64,000 bases of DNA from JAANXG01 sp034520625 (GCA_034520625.1 JAXHNI010000013.1:1-64000), one strand, 5' to 3'; counted from the stretch's first letter, positions 34,366 to 43,475 are shown. Made by a program: numbers and translations. The notes: generated by a model from the sequence alone, not told the origin.

Positions 34366-35940
34366 GTGGCAAACGCTGGAATCGGATACAGGATCCGCGA
34401 GCAGAGAAAGCGCCTGGGGCTCACCCAGACCGGGCTGGCGCGCGAGCTGGACATCTCGGCGTCCTACCTGAATCTCATCGAGGCCAATAAGCGGGCCGTT
34501 GGCGGCCGGTTGGTGAACCGTCTGGCCCGCGCCCTGGGGCTGGACGTGGAGGTTCTGACCGGCGCCGCCGAGCAGCGTCTCCGGGACGACCTGCGCGAGC
34601 TGCCCATGGACCCGGTTTTCCGTTACGTCAAGCTCGAACCGAATTTCGCCGACGAGGTCGTGGCCCGCAACCCGGAATGGGCACGCATGATGCTGACGCT
34701 CTACCGGGCCTATCTCGACGGCAACCAGGCACTGGCGGTTCTGAGCGATCGTCTGAACCGGGACCCGTGGCTGCAGGCCTCCGTGCACCGGATGCTGACG
34801 CATATCACGACCATCCGTTCGACCTCGGAGATCCTGGTGGAAACCGACCAACTGGACGCAAGCCGGCGCAGCCGGTTCGAGCGGGTTCTGCATTCGGAGA
34901 GCGCCCGGCTCACCGAGGCCGCCCAACAAATGGTGTCGTTCTTCGAGTTGCAGAACACGACCAACCCATCCGTCGCCGCGTCGGAACAGGTGGACGAATT
35001 CATCATCGGGCACCGCAACTACTTCCCGACCCTTGAAGACGCGGGTCAGCAGCTCCGCCGTGAGCTGGACAATCTCGATCCGGGAAACCGGGACAATGCA
35101 CTGGCCGAGTTCCTGGCGGCGGAATTCGGAATCCGGATCGACAACGTCGGCACCGAACGCACCGCCACCGCCCATTTCACGCACCACGCCCGATTCGATC
35201 CGGAAAACCGGCTTTTGAGCTTTCCGGCCAATTCCCCGGTCACTACCCGGCGGTTCCAGATGGCGCGTACCGCGGCCGAGCTCACCTTCGCCGACACCCT
35301 GGCGGCCGTCGTCGACGATCCGCGCCTGTCCTCCGATACCGCGCGGCAGCGCGCCACCCACGCGCTGGGCAGCTATATCGCCGGCGCCGTTCTCCTGCCC
35401 TACGAGCCGTTCCTGGAGGACGCCGAGAACTGCCGGTACGACGTAGAGATCCTGCGGCAGAAGTACGACGCCGGCTACGAGCAGGTCTGCCATCGGCTCG
35501 TGACGCTGCGCAATCCCCGGGCCGAAGGCGTGCCGTTCGCCTTCCTGCGCGTGGATCCATCGGGCTACATATCCAAGCGATTTCCGCTTTTCGGGTTTCA
35601 ACTGCCCCGCTTCGGCCATGCCTGCCCTCTGTGGCCGGTTTTCACGGCGTTCCAGACCCCGGGACGCGTCGTCCGCCAGCTCGCGGAATTCTCCGACGGG
35701 CACCGCTTCCTGATGTTCGCCCGCACGGTCACCAAGCGCGCCGCCACCTTCAGCGCCCAACCGGTCATGTTCTCCGTGATGCTCGCATGCGATGCCATCC
35801 ACGCGGATCGCACCGTCTACTCGGAAGGCCTGGATTTTCAGTCGGACGGCGCCGCCCTGCCCGTCGGCGCCACCTGCCGGCAATGCGAACGCACGCATTG
35901 CCAGCACCGCCAGGAAGCGCCGGTCACCGCCAAGCGTTGA
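34366..35940 (+). CDS. ScfR/MccR-like XRE transcription factor with an embedded DHp-like hairpin
   Basis: A 524-residue regulator. Residues 5-60 form an XRE helix-turn-helix (RIREQRKRLGLTQTGLARELDISASYLNLIE). Residues ~135-185 form a helical hairpin like a histidine-kinase DHp domain (VHRMLTHITTIRSTSEIL). Residues ~250-330 are the ImmA/IrrE-like fold without the HExxH zinc motif (RRFQMARTAAELTF instead). The C-terminus is DUF2083-like with the CRQCERTHCQHR Cys/His motif. The family (RamB, PrpR, ScfR, MccR) senses short-chain acyl-CoA metabolism. GTG start with AAGGAG 5 nt upstream. It precedes a lone receiver and a symporter-type kinase, all rightward. Confidence 0.85.
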   Translation: MANAGIGYRIREQRKRLGLTQTGLARELDISASYLNLIEANKRAVGGRLVNRLARALGLDVEVLTGAAEQRLRDDLRELPMDPVFRYVKLEPNFADEVVARNPEWARMMLTLYRAYLDGNQALAVLSDRLNRDPWLQASVHRMLTHITTIRSTSEILVETDQLDASRRSRFERVLHSESARLTEAAQQMVSFFELQNTTNPSVAASEQVDEFIIGHRNYFPTLEDAGQQLRRELDNLDPGNRDNALAEFLAAEFGIRIDNVGTERTATAHFTHHARFDPENRLLSFPANSPVTTRRFQMARTAAELTFADTLAAVVDDPRLSSDTARQRATHALGSYIAGAVLLPYEPFLEDAENCRYDVEILRQKYDAGYEQVCHRLVTLRNPRAEGVPFAFLRVDPSGYISKRFPLFGFQLPRFGHACPLWPVFTAFQTPGRVVRQLAEFSDGHRFLMFARTVTKRAATFSAQPVMFSVMLACDAIHADRTVYSEGLDFQSDGAALPVGATCRQCERTHCQHRQEAPVTAKR

Positions 35941-36118
35941 CTACAGGCGACAAAACGATATCAGGTTCAATCACGGGCCGGATACTGATAGATTTGAATG
36001 CGGGCGCCGAATGCGCGCCACAGACCAGCTGCCCGCCGGTTCGAGGCATGGATGCCCCGGGGCGACTTACGGACCCACATGCAGCTCGACCATAATGAGG
36101 AAGTCGGGGGGATCAGGT

Positions 36119-36505
36119 GTGACTGAACAAATACTCATAGCCGAAGACGAGCCGTACATCGTCGAGTCGCTCGGATTTGTCCTGGGACAGTCCGGTTACG
36201 CCGTCAGTGCGGAAAGCGACGGTTCCGCCGTGATTCAACGGGTCCGCGACCTCGCGCCGGGGGTCGTAATTCTCGATTTAATGCTCCCCAACAGAAACGG
36301 TTTCGAGATTCTCAAGGAGCTCAAGAACGACCCGGACCTGCTGGCGATTCCGGTTTTAGTGCTGACCGCCAAGGGCCAGAACCAGGACCGGACGACCGCC
36401 GATCAGCTCGGAGCCGATGCATTCATTACCAAGCCGTTCTCGAACCGGGAGGTGTTGAGTTGCGTCCGGAAGCTCCTGAGCGGCGCGCCGGAATCCATCC
36501 GGTGA
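36119..36505 (+). CDS. Stand-alone response-regulator receiver domain
   Basis: A 128-residue CheY-like protein with no output domain. The acidic pocket is AEDEP (near residues 8-10), the phospho-Asp is in VVILDLMLPNRNG (near residue 53), Thr/Ser is in VLTAKGQ and the switch Lys is in FITKPFSNREV. GTG at 36119 with a G-rich ribosome-binding site is preferred; an in-frame ATG at 36095 (MRKSGGSG) is an alternative. The stop overlaps the next start (GTGA). Placed between the DHp-containing transcription factor and the histidine kinase, it is the likely phosphoryl carrier between them. Confidence 0.92.
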   Translation: MTEQILIAEDEPYIVESLGFVLGQSGYAVSAESDGSAVIQRVRDLAPGVVILDLMLPNRNGFEILKELKNDPDLLAIPVLVLTAKGQNQDRTTADQLGADAFITKPFSNREVLSCVRKLLSGAPESIR

Positions 36506-36711
36506 AATCACGGCCCCGGGAAACCGCGGCGTTGTTGTTGTGCCTCGGCGTCGTATTGCTGTTTCCTCCGATTGCCCTGATATTCGACAAGCCGCACCGT
36601 CTGCTCGGCATCCCGCTGCCGGTGTTCTACGTATTCGGGACCTGGCTGCTGCTCGTCCTGGGCGCCTACGCCGTTTCCCGGATCCTGCCCGACACCGAGT
36701 CTTCCGACTGA
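36502..36711 (+). CDS. Small two-helix membrane protein of the kinase operon
   Basis: A 69-residue protein from a GTG that overlaps the receiver stop by 4 nt. Two hydrophobic segments are visible (LLLCLGVVLLFPPIALIF near residues 10-27, VFYVFGTWLLLVLGAYAVS near 41-60), joined by a short basic loop. It ends 13 bp before the symporter-kinase gene. Similar tiny membrane proteins accompany sodium/solute symporters (for instance DUF4212/DUF485-type partners), so it may be the small partner of the kinase's transporter domain. I cannot name the family firmly. Confidence 0.8.
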   Translation: MKSRPRETAALLLCLGVVLLFPPIALIFDKPHRLLGIPLPVFYVFGTWLLLVLGAYAVSRILPDTESSD

Positions 36712-36724
36712 CCGGCGTACGCAC

Positions 36725-39430
36725 ATGCTGACCACCGACTTTGCCCTGGCGACAGCACTGGCGTACGTCGCCCTGCTGTTCCTGCTGGCATTCGTGAGCG
36801 ACCGCCAGTCCCGGCGCGGGCGCGACCGGCTGTTGCGTTCGCCGCTGGTGTACACCCTGTCGATTTCCGTCTATTGCACGTCGTGGACGTTCTACGGCGC
36901 GGTGGGCTCCGCCGCCCGCAACGGCCTGGAGTTCGCGACTATCTATCTCGGACCCACCCTGGTGTTCGTCGGGTGGTGGCTACTGCTGCGCAAGCTGGTG
37001 CGGATCGGCCATGTCCACCGGATTACCTCCATCGCCGACCTGATCTCCTCCCGTTTCGGCAAGAGCACCGCCCTGGGCGTGCTGGTGACCTGCATCGCCG
37101 TGATCGGGACGACGCCCTACATCGCCCTGCAGCTGAAGGCGGTCACCTCGAGCTTCCAGGTCGTGAGCAGCGCCACCGAAACACCCGTGCCGGGCATCGT
37201 GATGCAAAGCGGCACCGACGCCGGATTCTGGGTCGCCGTGGCGATGACGATCTTCACCATCCTGTTCGGTACCCGGAATCTCGATGCCAATGAACACAAC
37301 CCGGGAGTCGTGGCGGCTATCGCCTTCGAAGCCCTGGTGAAGCTGTTTGCCATACTGGCGGTGGGACTTTTCGTAGTGTTCGGCATCGCCGGCGGCATCG
37401 GGAATGTCTTCGAGTACGCGCCGGCCCGGTCCATCATCCACGACCGGGAGCTGTTCGGCTGGCGATGGATCAACCTGATGATCCTGTCCGGCATCGCCAT
37501 CATCTGCCTGCCCCGACAGTTCCAGATCACCGTGGTCGAGAACTCCCACGAGAGCCATCTGCGGACCGCTGCGTGGGCCTTCCCGCTGTACCTGTTCCTG
37601 ATCAGTCTTTTCGTACTGCCCATCGCGATCGTCGGCCTCGCGGTGCTGCCCCCGGGCTCGAACCCGGACATGTTCCTGTTGACCCTGCCGATCTCGGCCA
37701 ACCAGGACATGCTGGCGCTGTTCGCGTTCATCGGCGGTTTTTCCTCGGCCACCTCCATGGTCATCGTTGCCAGCATCGCGTTGTCCATCATGACCTCCAA
37801 CCATATCGTCGTGCCCCTGGCCCTGCGCCTGCCCTGGGTGAGACTGGACGCCAGCGGCGACATCAAGCGACTGATGCTGACCACGCGGCGCATTTCAATC
37901 GGTGTGATTCTACTGCTCGGCTACGTCTACTTCCGGCTCAGCGCCGAGTCCGACGCCCTGGCGGCCATGGGCCTGATCGCATTCGTGGGTGTTGCGCAGT
38001 TCTTTCCAGCAGTGGTCGGCGGCCTGTACTGGCGCAACGCCGCCTCCAGCGGGGCTATTGCCGGGATGTCGGCGGGATTCTTCCTGTGGATGTATACGCT
38101 GTTCATCCCCAGCCTGAGCACCGCCGACAGTGCCCTGCAGGCACTGACCGACAACGGCCCGTGGGGGATCGCGCTTCTCAAGCCCCAGGCCATGCTCGGC
38201 CTGTCGGGCTTCGACCCCCTGATTCACGCCCTGTTCTGGAGCCTGGGACTGAACGCCGCGCTGTTCGTTATCGTGTCCGTCTGGTCCAGCCAGAAGCCCC
38301 TGGAAAAGCTTCAGAGCGCATTGTTCGTCGACGTGTTCAGGAACGTCGCCGGCACGGAATCCAAGGTGATTCAGCGCCGGGCCGCCACCAAGGACCTGTA
38401 CAAGCTCACCCAGCGCATCCTGGGGCCGGTGGAAACCCACAAGTTGTTCGAAGAGCTCACCGGCGGCCAGTTGAAGCTGGATCAGCTCCCGCCGCTGGAC
38501 ACCCGCTACATCACGCATATCGAGCGCCGCCTGGCGGGCAATATCGGCGCATCCACCGCCCGTGCACTGGTGTCACAGATTGCCACCGGGGAGACCATCA
38601 GCATGGACGAGATCATCAAGCTGGTGGACGAGACCCAGCAGGTCGTGGAATACAGCCATCGACTCGAGGAGCAATCCCTGGAGCTGCACGCCACGGCGGA
38701 GAAGCTCCGAACCGCCAACCTGCGTCTTCAGGAACTGGACGCACAGAAGGACGAATTTCTCAGCCAAGTCAGCCACGAGGTACGCACGCCGATGACATCG
38801 ATCCGATCATTCGCCGAGCTGCTCCTGGGCACGAATGCCCTCACCGCCGAGCAGTCCGAACGGTTCGTCCGGATCATTCACGAGGAAAGCCTGAGACTCA
38901 CCCGCCTGCTGGACGAAATACTCGAGATGAACCGCCTGGAACACGGCGACCTGGAGATAGGCTTCTCGCCCATACAGCCGGAAGCCGTCGTCGACCGCGC
39001 CATCGACACCTGCCGCGGCCTGGCTGAACGCAATCGCGCCGCTCTGGAGGACGGCCAGCGAGCCGGATCGGCGACGGTTCTCGGAGACCCGGACCGGCTG
39101 CACCAAGTACTGATCAACCTGCTGACCAACGCCCTGAAGTACAATAACAACGCCAATCCCCTCGTGCGGATAGACAGCCGCGTCGCGGGCGGTTTCTACG
39201 AAGTGGATGTCAGCGACAACGGGCCCGGCATCAGGGAAGCCGGACAGATTTTCGAGAAATTCAGCCGGGGTCGGGAATCGTCCGGCAAGCAGGGCGGCAC
39301 CGGCCTGGGGCTGGCCATCAGCCGCCGCATCATCCAGAAGATGCAGGGCGAGCTTGACATCGTGGACAACGGCGGGCACGGCACGCGATTCAGGATCCGC
39401 CTGAGGCTGGCGGAGGTCACGGGACACTGA
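36725..39430 (+). CDS. Sodium/solute-symporter-type sensor histidine kinase (CbrA/CrbS-like)
   Basis: A 901-residue membrane kinase. Residues ~1-490 are an SLC5/SSF transporter domain with about 13 helices (TLVFVGWWLLLRKLVRIGHVHRITSIADLISSRFGKS is typical). Residues ~530-640 fit the STAC linker (VETHKLFEELTGGQL), followed by a coiled coil (~640-675). HisKA has SHEVRTP with His 684. HATPase boxes are N (LTNALKYN), G1 (DNGPGI, near 831) and G2 (GGTGLGLAIS). Relatives CbrA and CrbS control amino-acid or acetate use. It lacks its own receiver; the partner is probably the receiver encoded 220 bp upstream. Confidence 0.93.
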   Translation: MLTTDFALATALAYVALLFLLAFVSDRQSRRGRDRLLRSPLVYTLSISVYCTSWTFYGAVGSAARNGLEFATIYLGPTLVFVGWWLLLRKLVRIGHVHRITSIADLISSRFGKSTALGVLVTCIAVIGTTPYIALQLKAVTSSFQVVSSATETPVPGIVMQSGTDAGFWVAVAMTIFTILFGTRNLDANEHNPGVVAAIAFEALVKLFAILAVGLFVVFGIAGGIGNVFEYAPARSIIHDRELFGWRWINLMILSGIAIICLPRQFQITVVENSHESHLRTAAWAFPLYLFLISLFVLPIAIVGLAVLPPGSNPDMFLLTLPISANQDMLALFAFIGGFSSATSMVIVASIALSIMTSNHIVVPLALRLPWVRLDASGDIKRLMLTTRRISIGVILLLGYVYFRLSAESDALAAMGLIAFVGVAQFFPAVVGGLYWRNAASSGAIAGMSAGFFLWMYTLFIPSLSTADSALQALTDNGPWGIALLKPQAMLGLSGFDPLIHALFWSLGLNAALFVIVSVWSSQKPLEKLQSALFVDVFRNVAGTESKVIQRRAATKDLYKLTQRILGPVETHKLFEELTGGQLKLDQLPPLDTRYITHIERRLAGNIGASTARALVSQIATGETISMDEIIKLVDETQQVVEYSHRLEEQSLELHATAEKLRTANLRLQELDAQKDEFLSQVSHEVRTPMTSIRSFAELLLGTNALTAEQSERFVRIIHEESLRLTRLLDEILEMNRLEHGDLEIGFSPIQPEAVVDRAIDTCRGLAERNRAALEDGQRAGSATVLGDPDRLHQVLINLLTNALKYNNNANPLVRIDSRVAGGFYEVDVSDNGPGIREAGQIFEKFSRGRESSGKQGGTGLGLAISRRIIQKMQGELDIVDNGGHGTRFRIRLRLAEVTGH

Positions 39431-39473
39431 AATTTTCGTTTCGCCCCCGGGCGATCAAGGTAGATGGATTGCT

Positions 39474-39941
39474 ATGAAGGATATTCTTGCACTGGGTGAC
39501 CTGGAACGCGCAGTCCACCTGATTTTCGAGGAAAAAGTCCCGTTCAACCGCCTGCTGGGCGTGAAAGTGGACAGCATCGACGAAGATTCGGTGCGGATGC
39601 GCCTCGAGATGCGCGACGAGTTCGTGGGTCACTTCGTCCACCGGGTGCTTCACGGCGGCGTGACCGCCTCGGTCCTGGATGTAACCGGCGGACTGGCGGC
39701 CTTCGTCGGAACCCTCAACAGGATCAGCCACCTCCCGTTCGACGACCAGATTCAGCGCTTCAACAACCTCGGCACCATCGACCTGAGGGTGGATTATCTG
39801 CGGCCGGGACGGGGGCAATGGTTCCTCGCCACGGGGTATATTCTGCGCATAGGCAGCAAAGTGGCGGTTACCCGCATGGAGCTGCACAATGACAACGACA
39901 ACCTCATTGCCGTGGGTACCGGCGCCTACACGGTGACGTAA
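39474..39941 (+). CDS. Hotdog-fold acyl-CoA thioesterase (YigI/PaaI-like)
   Basis: A 155-residue hotdog protein. FNRLLGVKVDSIDEDSVRMRLEM and HRVLHGGVTASVLDVTGGLAAF carry the HGG-(x)n-D/E pattern of PaaI-type thioesterases, with a later strand LRVDYLRPGRGQWF. It would hydrolyse medium- or short-chain acyl-CoA. It lies 43 bp after the kinase gene and could be the last gene of that operon; a link with short-chain acyl-CoA sensing by the ScfR-like regulator is plausible but inferred. Confidence 0.85.
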   Translation: MKDILALGDLERAVHLIFEEKVPFNRLLGVKVDSIDEDSVRMRLEMRDEFVGHFVHRVLHGGVTASVLDVTGGLAAFVGTLNRISHLPFDDQIQRFNNLGTIDLRVDYLRPGRGQWFLATGYILRIGSKVAVTRMELHNDNDNLIAVGTGAYTVT

Positions 39942-39952
39942 CGGAATATCAC

Positions 39953-40495
39953 GTGAGCGCAGTATTGATCCTGCTGGTCCCGGCGGGCCTGATCATCCTC
40001 TACGGGGTCCTCGTCTACAACCGGTTCATCAAAGACCGGAATACCATCGACGAGGCGTGGAGCGGCATCGACGTTCAGCTCAGGCAGCGCCACAACCTGA
40101 TCCCCAACCTGGTGGAAACGGTCAAGGGATATGCATCCCACGAGGCCGGCGTGCTGGAGAAAGTGACCGCCCAGCGCGGCGCCGGGAGCATGGCCGACGT
40201 CAACCGGCAGGAGAACCGGATCACCGGGGCCCTCGTGGACCTTTTCGCCGTGGCGGAGGACTATCCTGACCTGAAAGCCAGCGCGAACTTCGCCGACCTG
40301 CAGCAGGAGCTGAGCCGGATCGAAGACCACATACAGCTTGCCCGGCGGTACTACAACGGCGCGGTCCGGGAATACAACACCCGCGTGCAGTCCTTCCCCA
40401 GCAACCTGGTGGCGTGGTTTTTCCGGTTCACCGAACGGGACTTCTTCGAGATCAAGGTCGTCGCGCAGCGGGAACTGCCCGAAGTTGCACTCTAA
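39953..40495 (+). CDS. LemA-family protein
   Basis: A 180-residue protein with one N-terminal membrane helix (LILLVPAGLIILYGVLVYN) followed by the LemA helical bundle: IDEAWSGIDVQLRQRHNLIPNLVETVKGYASHE and LARRYYNGAVREYNTRVQSFPSNLVAWFF, both diagnostic. GTG start, 11 bp after the thioesterase. Usual partners (TPM/YgcG or M48 peptidase) are not present here. The function of LemA remains poorly defined; a membrane scaffold or stress role is the usual suggestion. Confidence 0.92.
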   Translation: MSAVLILLVPAGLIILYGVLVYNRFIKDRNTIDEAWSGIDVQLRQRHNLIPNLVETVKGYASHEAGVLEKVTAQRGAGSMADVNRQENRITGALVDLFAVAEDYPDLKASANFADLQQELSRIEDHIQLARRYYNGAVREYNTRVQSFPSNLVAWFFRFTERDFFEIKVVAQRELPEVAL

Positions 40496-40568
40496 CAGTC
40501 TGTCGGACTTAGGATGAATCTGCTGCGGCGGCGGGGGCGGCAGGGGCTGGTAGCCACCGCCCCGGGAA

Positions 40569-43127
40569 TCAGTCCGGATCGGCGTCCTCGTCCGTCTCGT
40601 CCCTGTGTCGTCGACGCGCGAGGGTTGTCGAGCCGGCGCCGCCGGCCACACCCGGGGTTACCACGTGTATATCCCGCTGGGGAAACGGAATGGAGATACC
40701 GGACTCACGAAAAGCCTCGATGATCGCGAACCTGACCTCGCTGCCGGTGATGAGCATGTAGTCCGCCTCGCGAATGAAGAACCGCAGCTGAAATATCAGC
40801 GAACTTTCGCCGAAATCGCGCAGCACGACCGTGGGCGCGGGCGTCCGCAGGATGTCGTCGTGCTCTTCGGCACAGCGCAGCAGCAGGTCGCGCACCTGCC
40901 CGGGGTCGGAGTCGCGGGCAACACCCACCGCCACGACCACGCGGGCCACGGTGCTCTTGTGGGTCCAGTTCACCACCTCCGAGGAAACCAGCTGACTGTT
41001 GGGTACAATGACCTCGGCATTGTCGAAGGTCTGGATCTCGGTGGCGACCACGTTGATCTTCTTCACGTAGCCCTCGTGCTGGCCCACCACGATCCAGTCT
41101 CCGGCCTTGATGGGCCGGTGCATCAGCAGAATCAGCCCGGATACGAAATTGTTGACCACGTGCTGCAGGCCGAAGCCGATACCGACGGACAACGCCCCGA
41201 ATATGATGGCCAGCTGGCTGAGCTCCAGGCCCAGGCTGGACACGGCAATGACGGCAGCGATGATGATTCCGGCGTAGCCCACACCGGTGGTCAGGGCGTC
41301 GCGTACGCCGACGTCCGGAACGGTCTGCGCCAGGATGCGGTTGGAGAGGAAGCCCTGGAAAAGCCGTACTACGATGAACAGGACGATGAAAAGCCCCAGG
41401 GCGACGCCGATGTCGACGAGGGAAAAGGTGTATTCACCAATGCTCACCCCGTAGAAGAGCTTGGCTGCGGTGGAAAAGATATCCGTTGCCTGAACGCCCC
41501 ATATCAACAACAGGAACACGATCACAGCGACCGACAGGAAGACGTCCACCGCCAGCATCACCCAGAACATCAATCGCGCGGCACCGGTCCCGGAGTACCC
41601 CAGCTTGTCCAACAACAACGAGCCCGAGTCCCATTCCCGGCTCGCGGCCTGGTTGCAGATTGCGGCGATGAACGCCCGCAGGAGCAGGGCAAAACCCACC
41701 AGCAGCAGCGACCAGACTATGCGCTGGGACAGAAAAATACCGAGGTTCACGTAGCCCACCAGCGCCGCCGCCACGCCGAGGACCAGACCCACGCGGGCGA
41801 CAAGGAAGAAAATCCTAACCAGCTTGCCCGGGGGCGTGGTGCTGCTTCGGCCGTCGTCGTCGATCACGATGAATCGCCAGTTGGCATCGCGCAGCACGTT
41901 GATCATGGCGATAGCAATGATCACCGCCGCCACCGCCCCGAACAGCACGTGCAGCGAATCCCGCGTCACATCCATTACGAGCATGTCGCTGAAGGACCGG
42001 CCTTCGCTGGGCTCGTGGAGCATAATACTGACCATGTTCAACCCGACGACCGTAAAGGCATACAGCCGAATGCGGCGGAACAGGAGCACGGCGGCGTCAT
42101 TGGTGAACCGGCTGATCCGCCAACCCGGGTACTCCGGTGACAGGGCGGCCGCCGACAGGCCTGTGACCAGGAAGAGCTGGCACAGACTGATCATCAGTAT
42201 CCAGACGCCATGGTGCAGCGCGTCGGTAAGCGCCGCGCTCTTGAGGAGAACCACGTACAGCCCGGCAACACTGACCACCGGCAGGACCACGTTGCCCAGA
42301 CCCACCGCGAGCATCACCCGGAACCGCCGGGTGAACGAAGGACTCTCCTCGCGGTGATCGGGACCGTATCGGCGCAGCAGCCAGTTCCGCGTAGGCAGCA
42401 CCACCGCCATGACCACCACCAGCAGGACCAGCCACCACATGACGGTAACGAAGCGGGTACGGTCGAATTCCACGTTTTTCCACCACTGCGAAATCTCCCC
42501 CTTGAACTGGCGCCACTGGCCCGGCGCCTGGGAAAAAGCCTCGGCGATCAGGCCGGGCGCGAGTGGTGTTTCCGTGCGCTGGCCGAGCACCCTGGCCAGC
42601 ACCTCGAACTCGGCGCGGGCCAGCCGGATCCGCAAGGCGTCGACCCGCGCAAGGACGACATTGGCGGACTTGATCCGTCCCCGGTGCTCGGCCAGAGCGT
42701 CTTCAAGACGTTTGCGCTCCGCCTCCACCCGCGCCGCCTCGGGAGGCTCGGTATCGTCGGGTTTCGATCCCAGGGCGTCCAGCAGGCGGGACTGCTCTTC
42801 GGTCCGCCGCATGGCACGGGTACGGGTGCGCAGCGCGCTGTCAGCGATGAAATCGATCTGCTGGCGGATGCCGTCGATCTCCTCGCTGGTGAGCCGGCCG
42901 CGGTTCAAACCCGCTTCGATGATATCGAGAGAGCGCTCCAGATTGCCGATCAGATCATCGGCCGAAACCTGGCCATCGGCGGGATCGAGATCGTCGATGG
43001 TCGGTCCGCCTTCGGCGGATTCGTGCCGCGCGTCGCCGGCCGGCTCTCCGGTCTGGCTGAACACCGGACCGCTGGCAGCCAGCAGAACGAGACAGACCAG
43101 AACGCGGATCGTAATAGGGGGGGTCAC
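40569..43127 (-). CDS. Large MscS-family mechanosensitive channel with DUF3772 domain
   Basis: An 852-residue protein starting at GTG 43127, nine bases after GGAGG; upstream in-frame sequence is not protein-like. A signal peptide (residues 1-25) leads to a periplasmic coiled-coil domain (~30-230; IGNLERSLDIIEAGLNRG, DUF3772). About ten membrane helices follow, and the MscS pore and vestibule lie near 620-820. The pore-lining region GIIIAAVIAVSSLGLELSQLAIIFGALSVGIGFGLQHVVNNF is clear. The C-terminal tail is charged (RRRHRDETDEDADPD). It opens on membrane tension during osmotic downshock. Monocistronic. Confidence 0.9.
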   Translation of the reverse strand: MTPPITIRVLVCLVLLAASGPVFSQTGEPAGDARHESAEGGPTIDDLDPADGQVSADDLIGNLERSLDIIEAGLNRGRLTSEEIDGIRQQIDFIADSALRTRTRAMRRTEEQSRLLDALGSKPDDTEPPEAARVEAERKRLEDALAEHRGRIKSANVVLARVDALRIRLARAEFEVLARVLGQRTETPLAPGLIAEAFSQAPGQWRQFKGEISQWWKNVEFDRTRFVTVMWWLVLLVVVMAVVLPTRNWLLRRYGPDHREESPSFTRRFRVMLAVGLGNVVLPVVSVAGLYVVLLKSAALTDALHHGVWILMISLCQLFLVTGLSAAALSPEYPGWRISRFTNDAAVLLFRRIRLYAFTVVGLNMVSIMLHEPSEGRSFSDMLVMDVTRDSLHVLFGAVAAVIIAIAMINVLRDANWRFIVIDDDGRSSTTPPGKLVRIFFLVARVGLVLGVAAALVGYVNLGIFLSQRIVWSLLLVGFALLLRAFIAAICNQAASREWDSGSLLLDKLGYSGTGAARLMFWVMLAVDVFLSVAVIVFLLLIWGVQATDIFSTAAKLFYGVSIGEYTFSLVDIGVALGLFIVLFIVVRLFQGFLSNRILAQTVPDVGVRDALTTGVGYAGIIIAAVIAVSSLGLELSQLAIIFGALSVGIGFGLQHVVNNFVSGLILLMHRPIKAGDWIVVGQHEGYVKKINVVATEIQTFDNAEVIVPNSQLVSSEVVNWTHKSTVARVVVAVGVARDSDPGQVRDLLLRCAEEHDDILRTPAPTVVLRDFGESSLIFQLRFFIREADYMLITGSEVRFAIIEAFRESGISIPFPQRDIHVVTPGVAGGAGSTTLARRRHRDETDEDADPD

Positions 43128-43475
43128 TCTCACGAGCCTCCAGGGTGGATCATGTATTATCGAGGGGCGTGGCGCGTGAGGATACCCCGCCAGTCGATGT
43201 TTGCGCCCGTTACGCGGGTTTCCGCGCAATGGCGCCCTGCGGGGAGCAGGAGCCTGTGGATAAGTCTGTTGATAACTCCCCTCCGGCGCCCCGGTTCCAT
43301 CCCGGAGCGACCCGTCGCGGCCACATGCGTCGCCCGGGCTGGAAATCATTTTTGAGAAATATTTCAACAAGTTACACAACACTCTTGCTTGTCACAATAA
43401 CTAAATGTTTGTAACTGCCTGGTTCGACGGGGGGTTTTGACCCGTGTGTACAACTTTCGGCCGCGGGCGTCGCGG
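43128..43475. other. Intergenic region with two DnaA-box-like sites
   Basis: 348 bp between the channel and the RDD gene. TGTGGATAA (43255-43263) is a perfect DnaA box in reverse orientation, and TGTTGATAA (43267-43275) is a one-mismatch box in the same orientation 3 bp further on. An A/T-rich run follows (43346-43411). No dnaA, dnaN or gyrB is present, so this is not the usual oriC; it may be a DnaA titration or regulatory site. Confidence 0.45.

Noticed and set aside
40496..40568. Insertion-sequence end near the lemA/mscS junction
   Set aside because: A short imperfect repeat (AGTCTGTCGGACTT) was noticed, but there is no partner end, target duplication or transposase.
40605..42140. A 511-codon frame opposite the MscS gene
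   Set aside because: Gln/His/Asp-rich nonsense typical of antisense frames over membrane proteins; the MscS pore motifs are on the other strand.
43128..43475. Replication origin
   Set aside because: Only two DnaA-like boxes, and no dnaA, dnaN, gyrB, rpmH or parAB neighbours.
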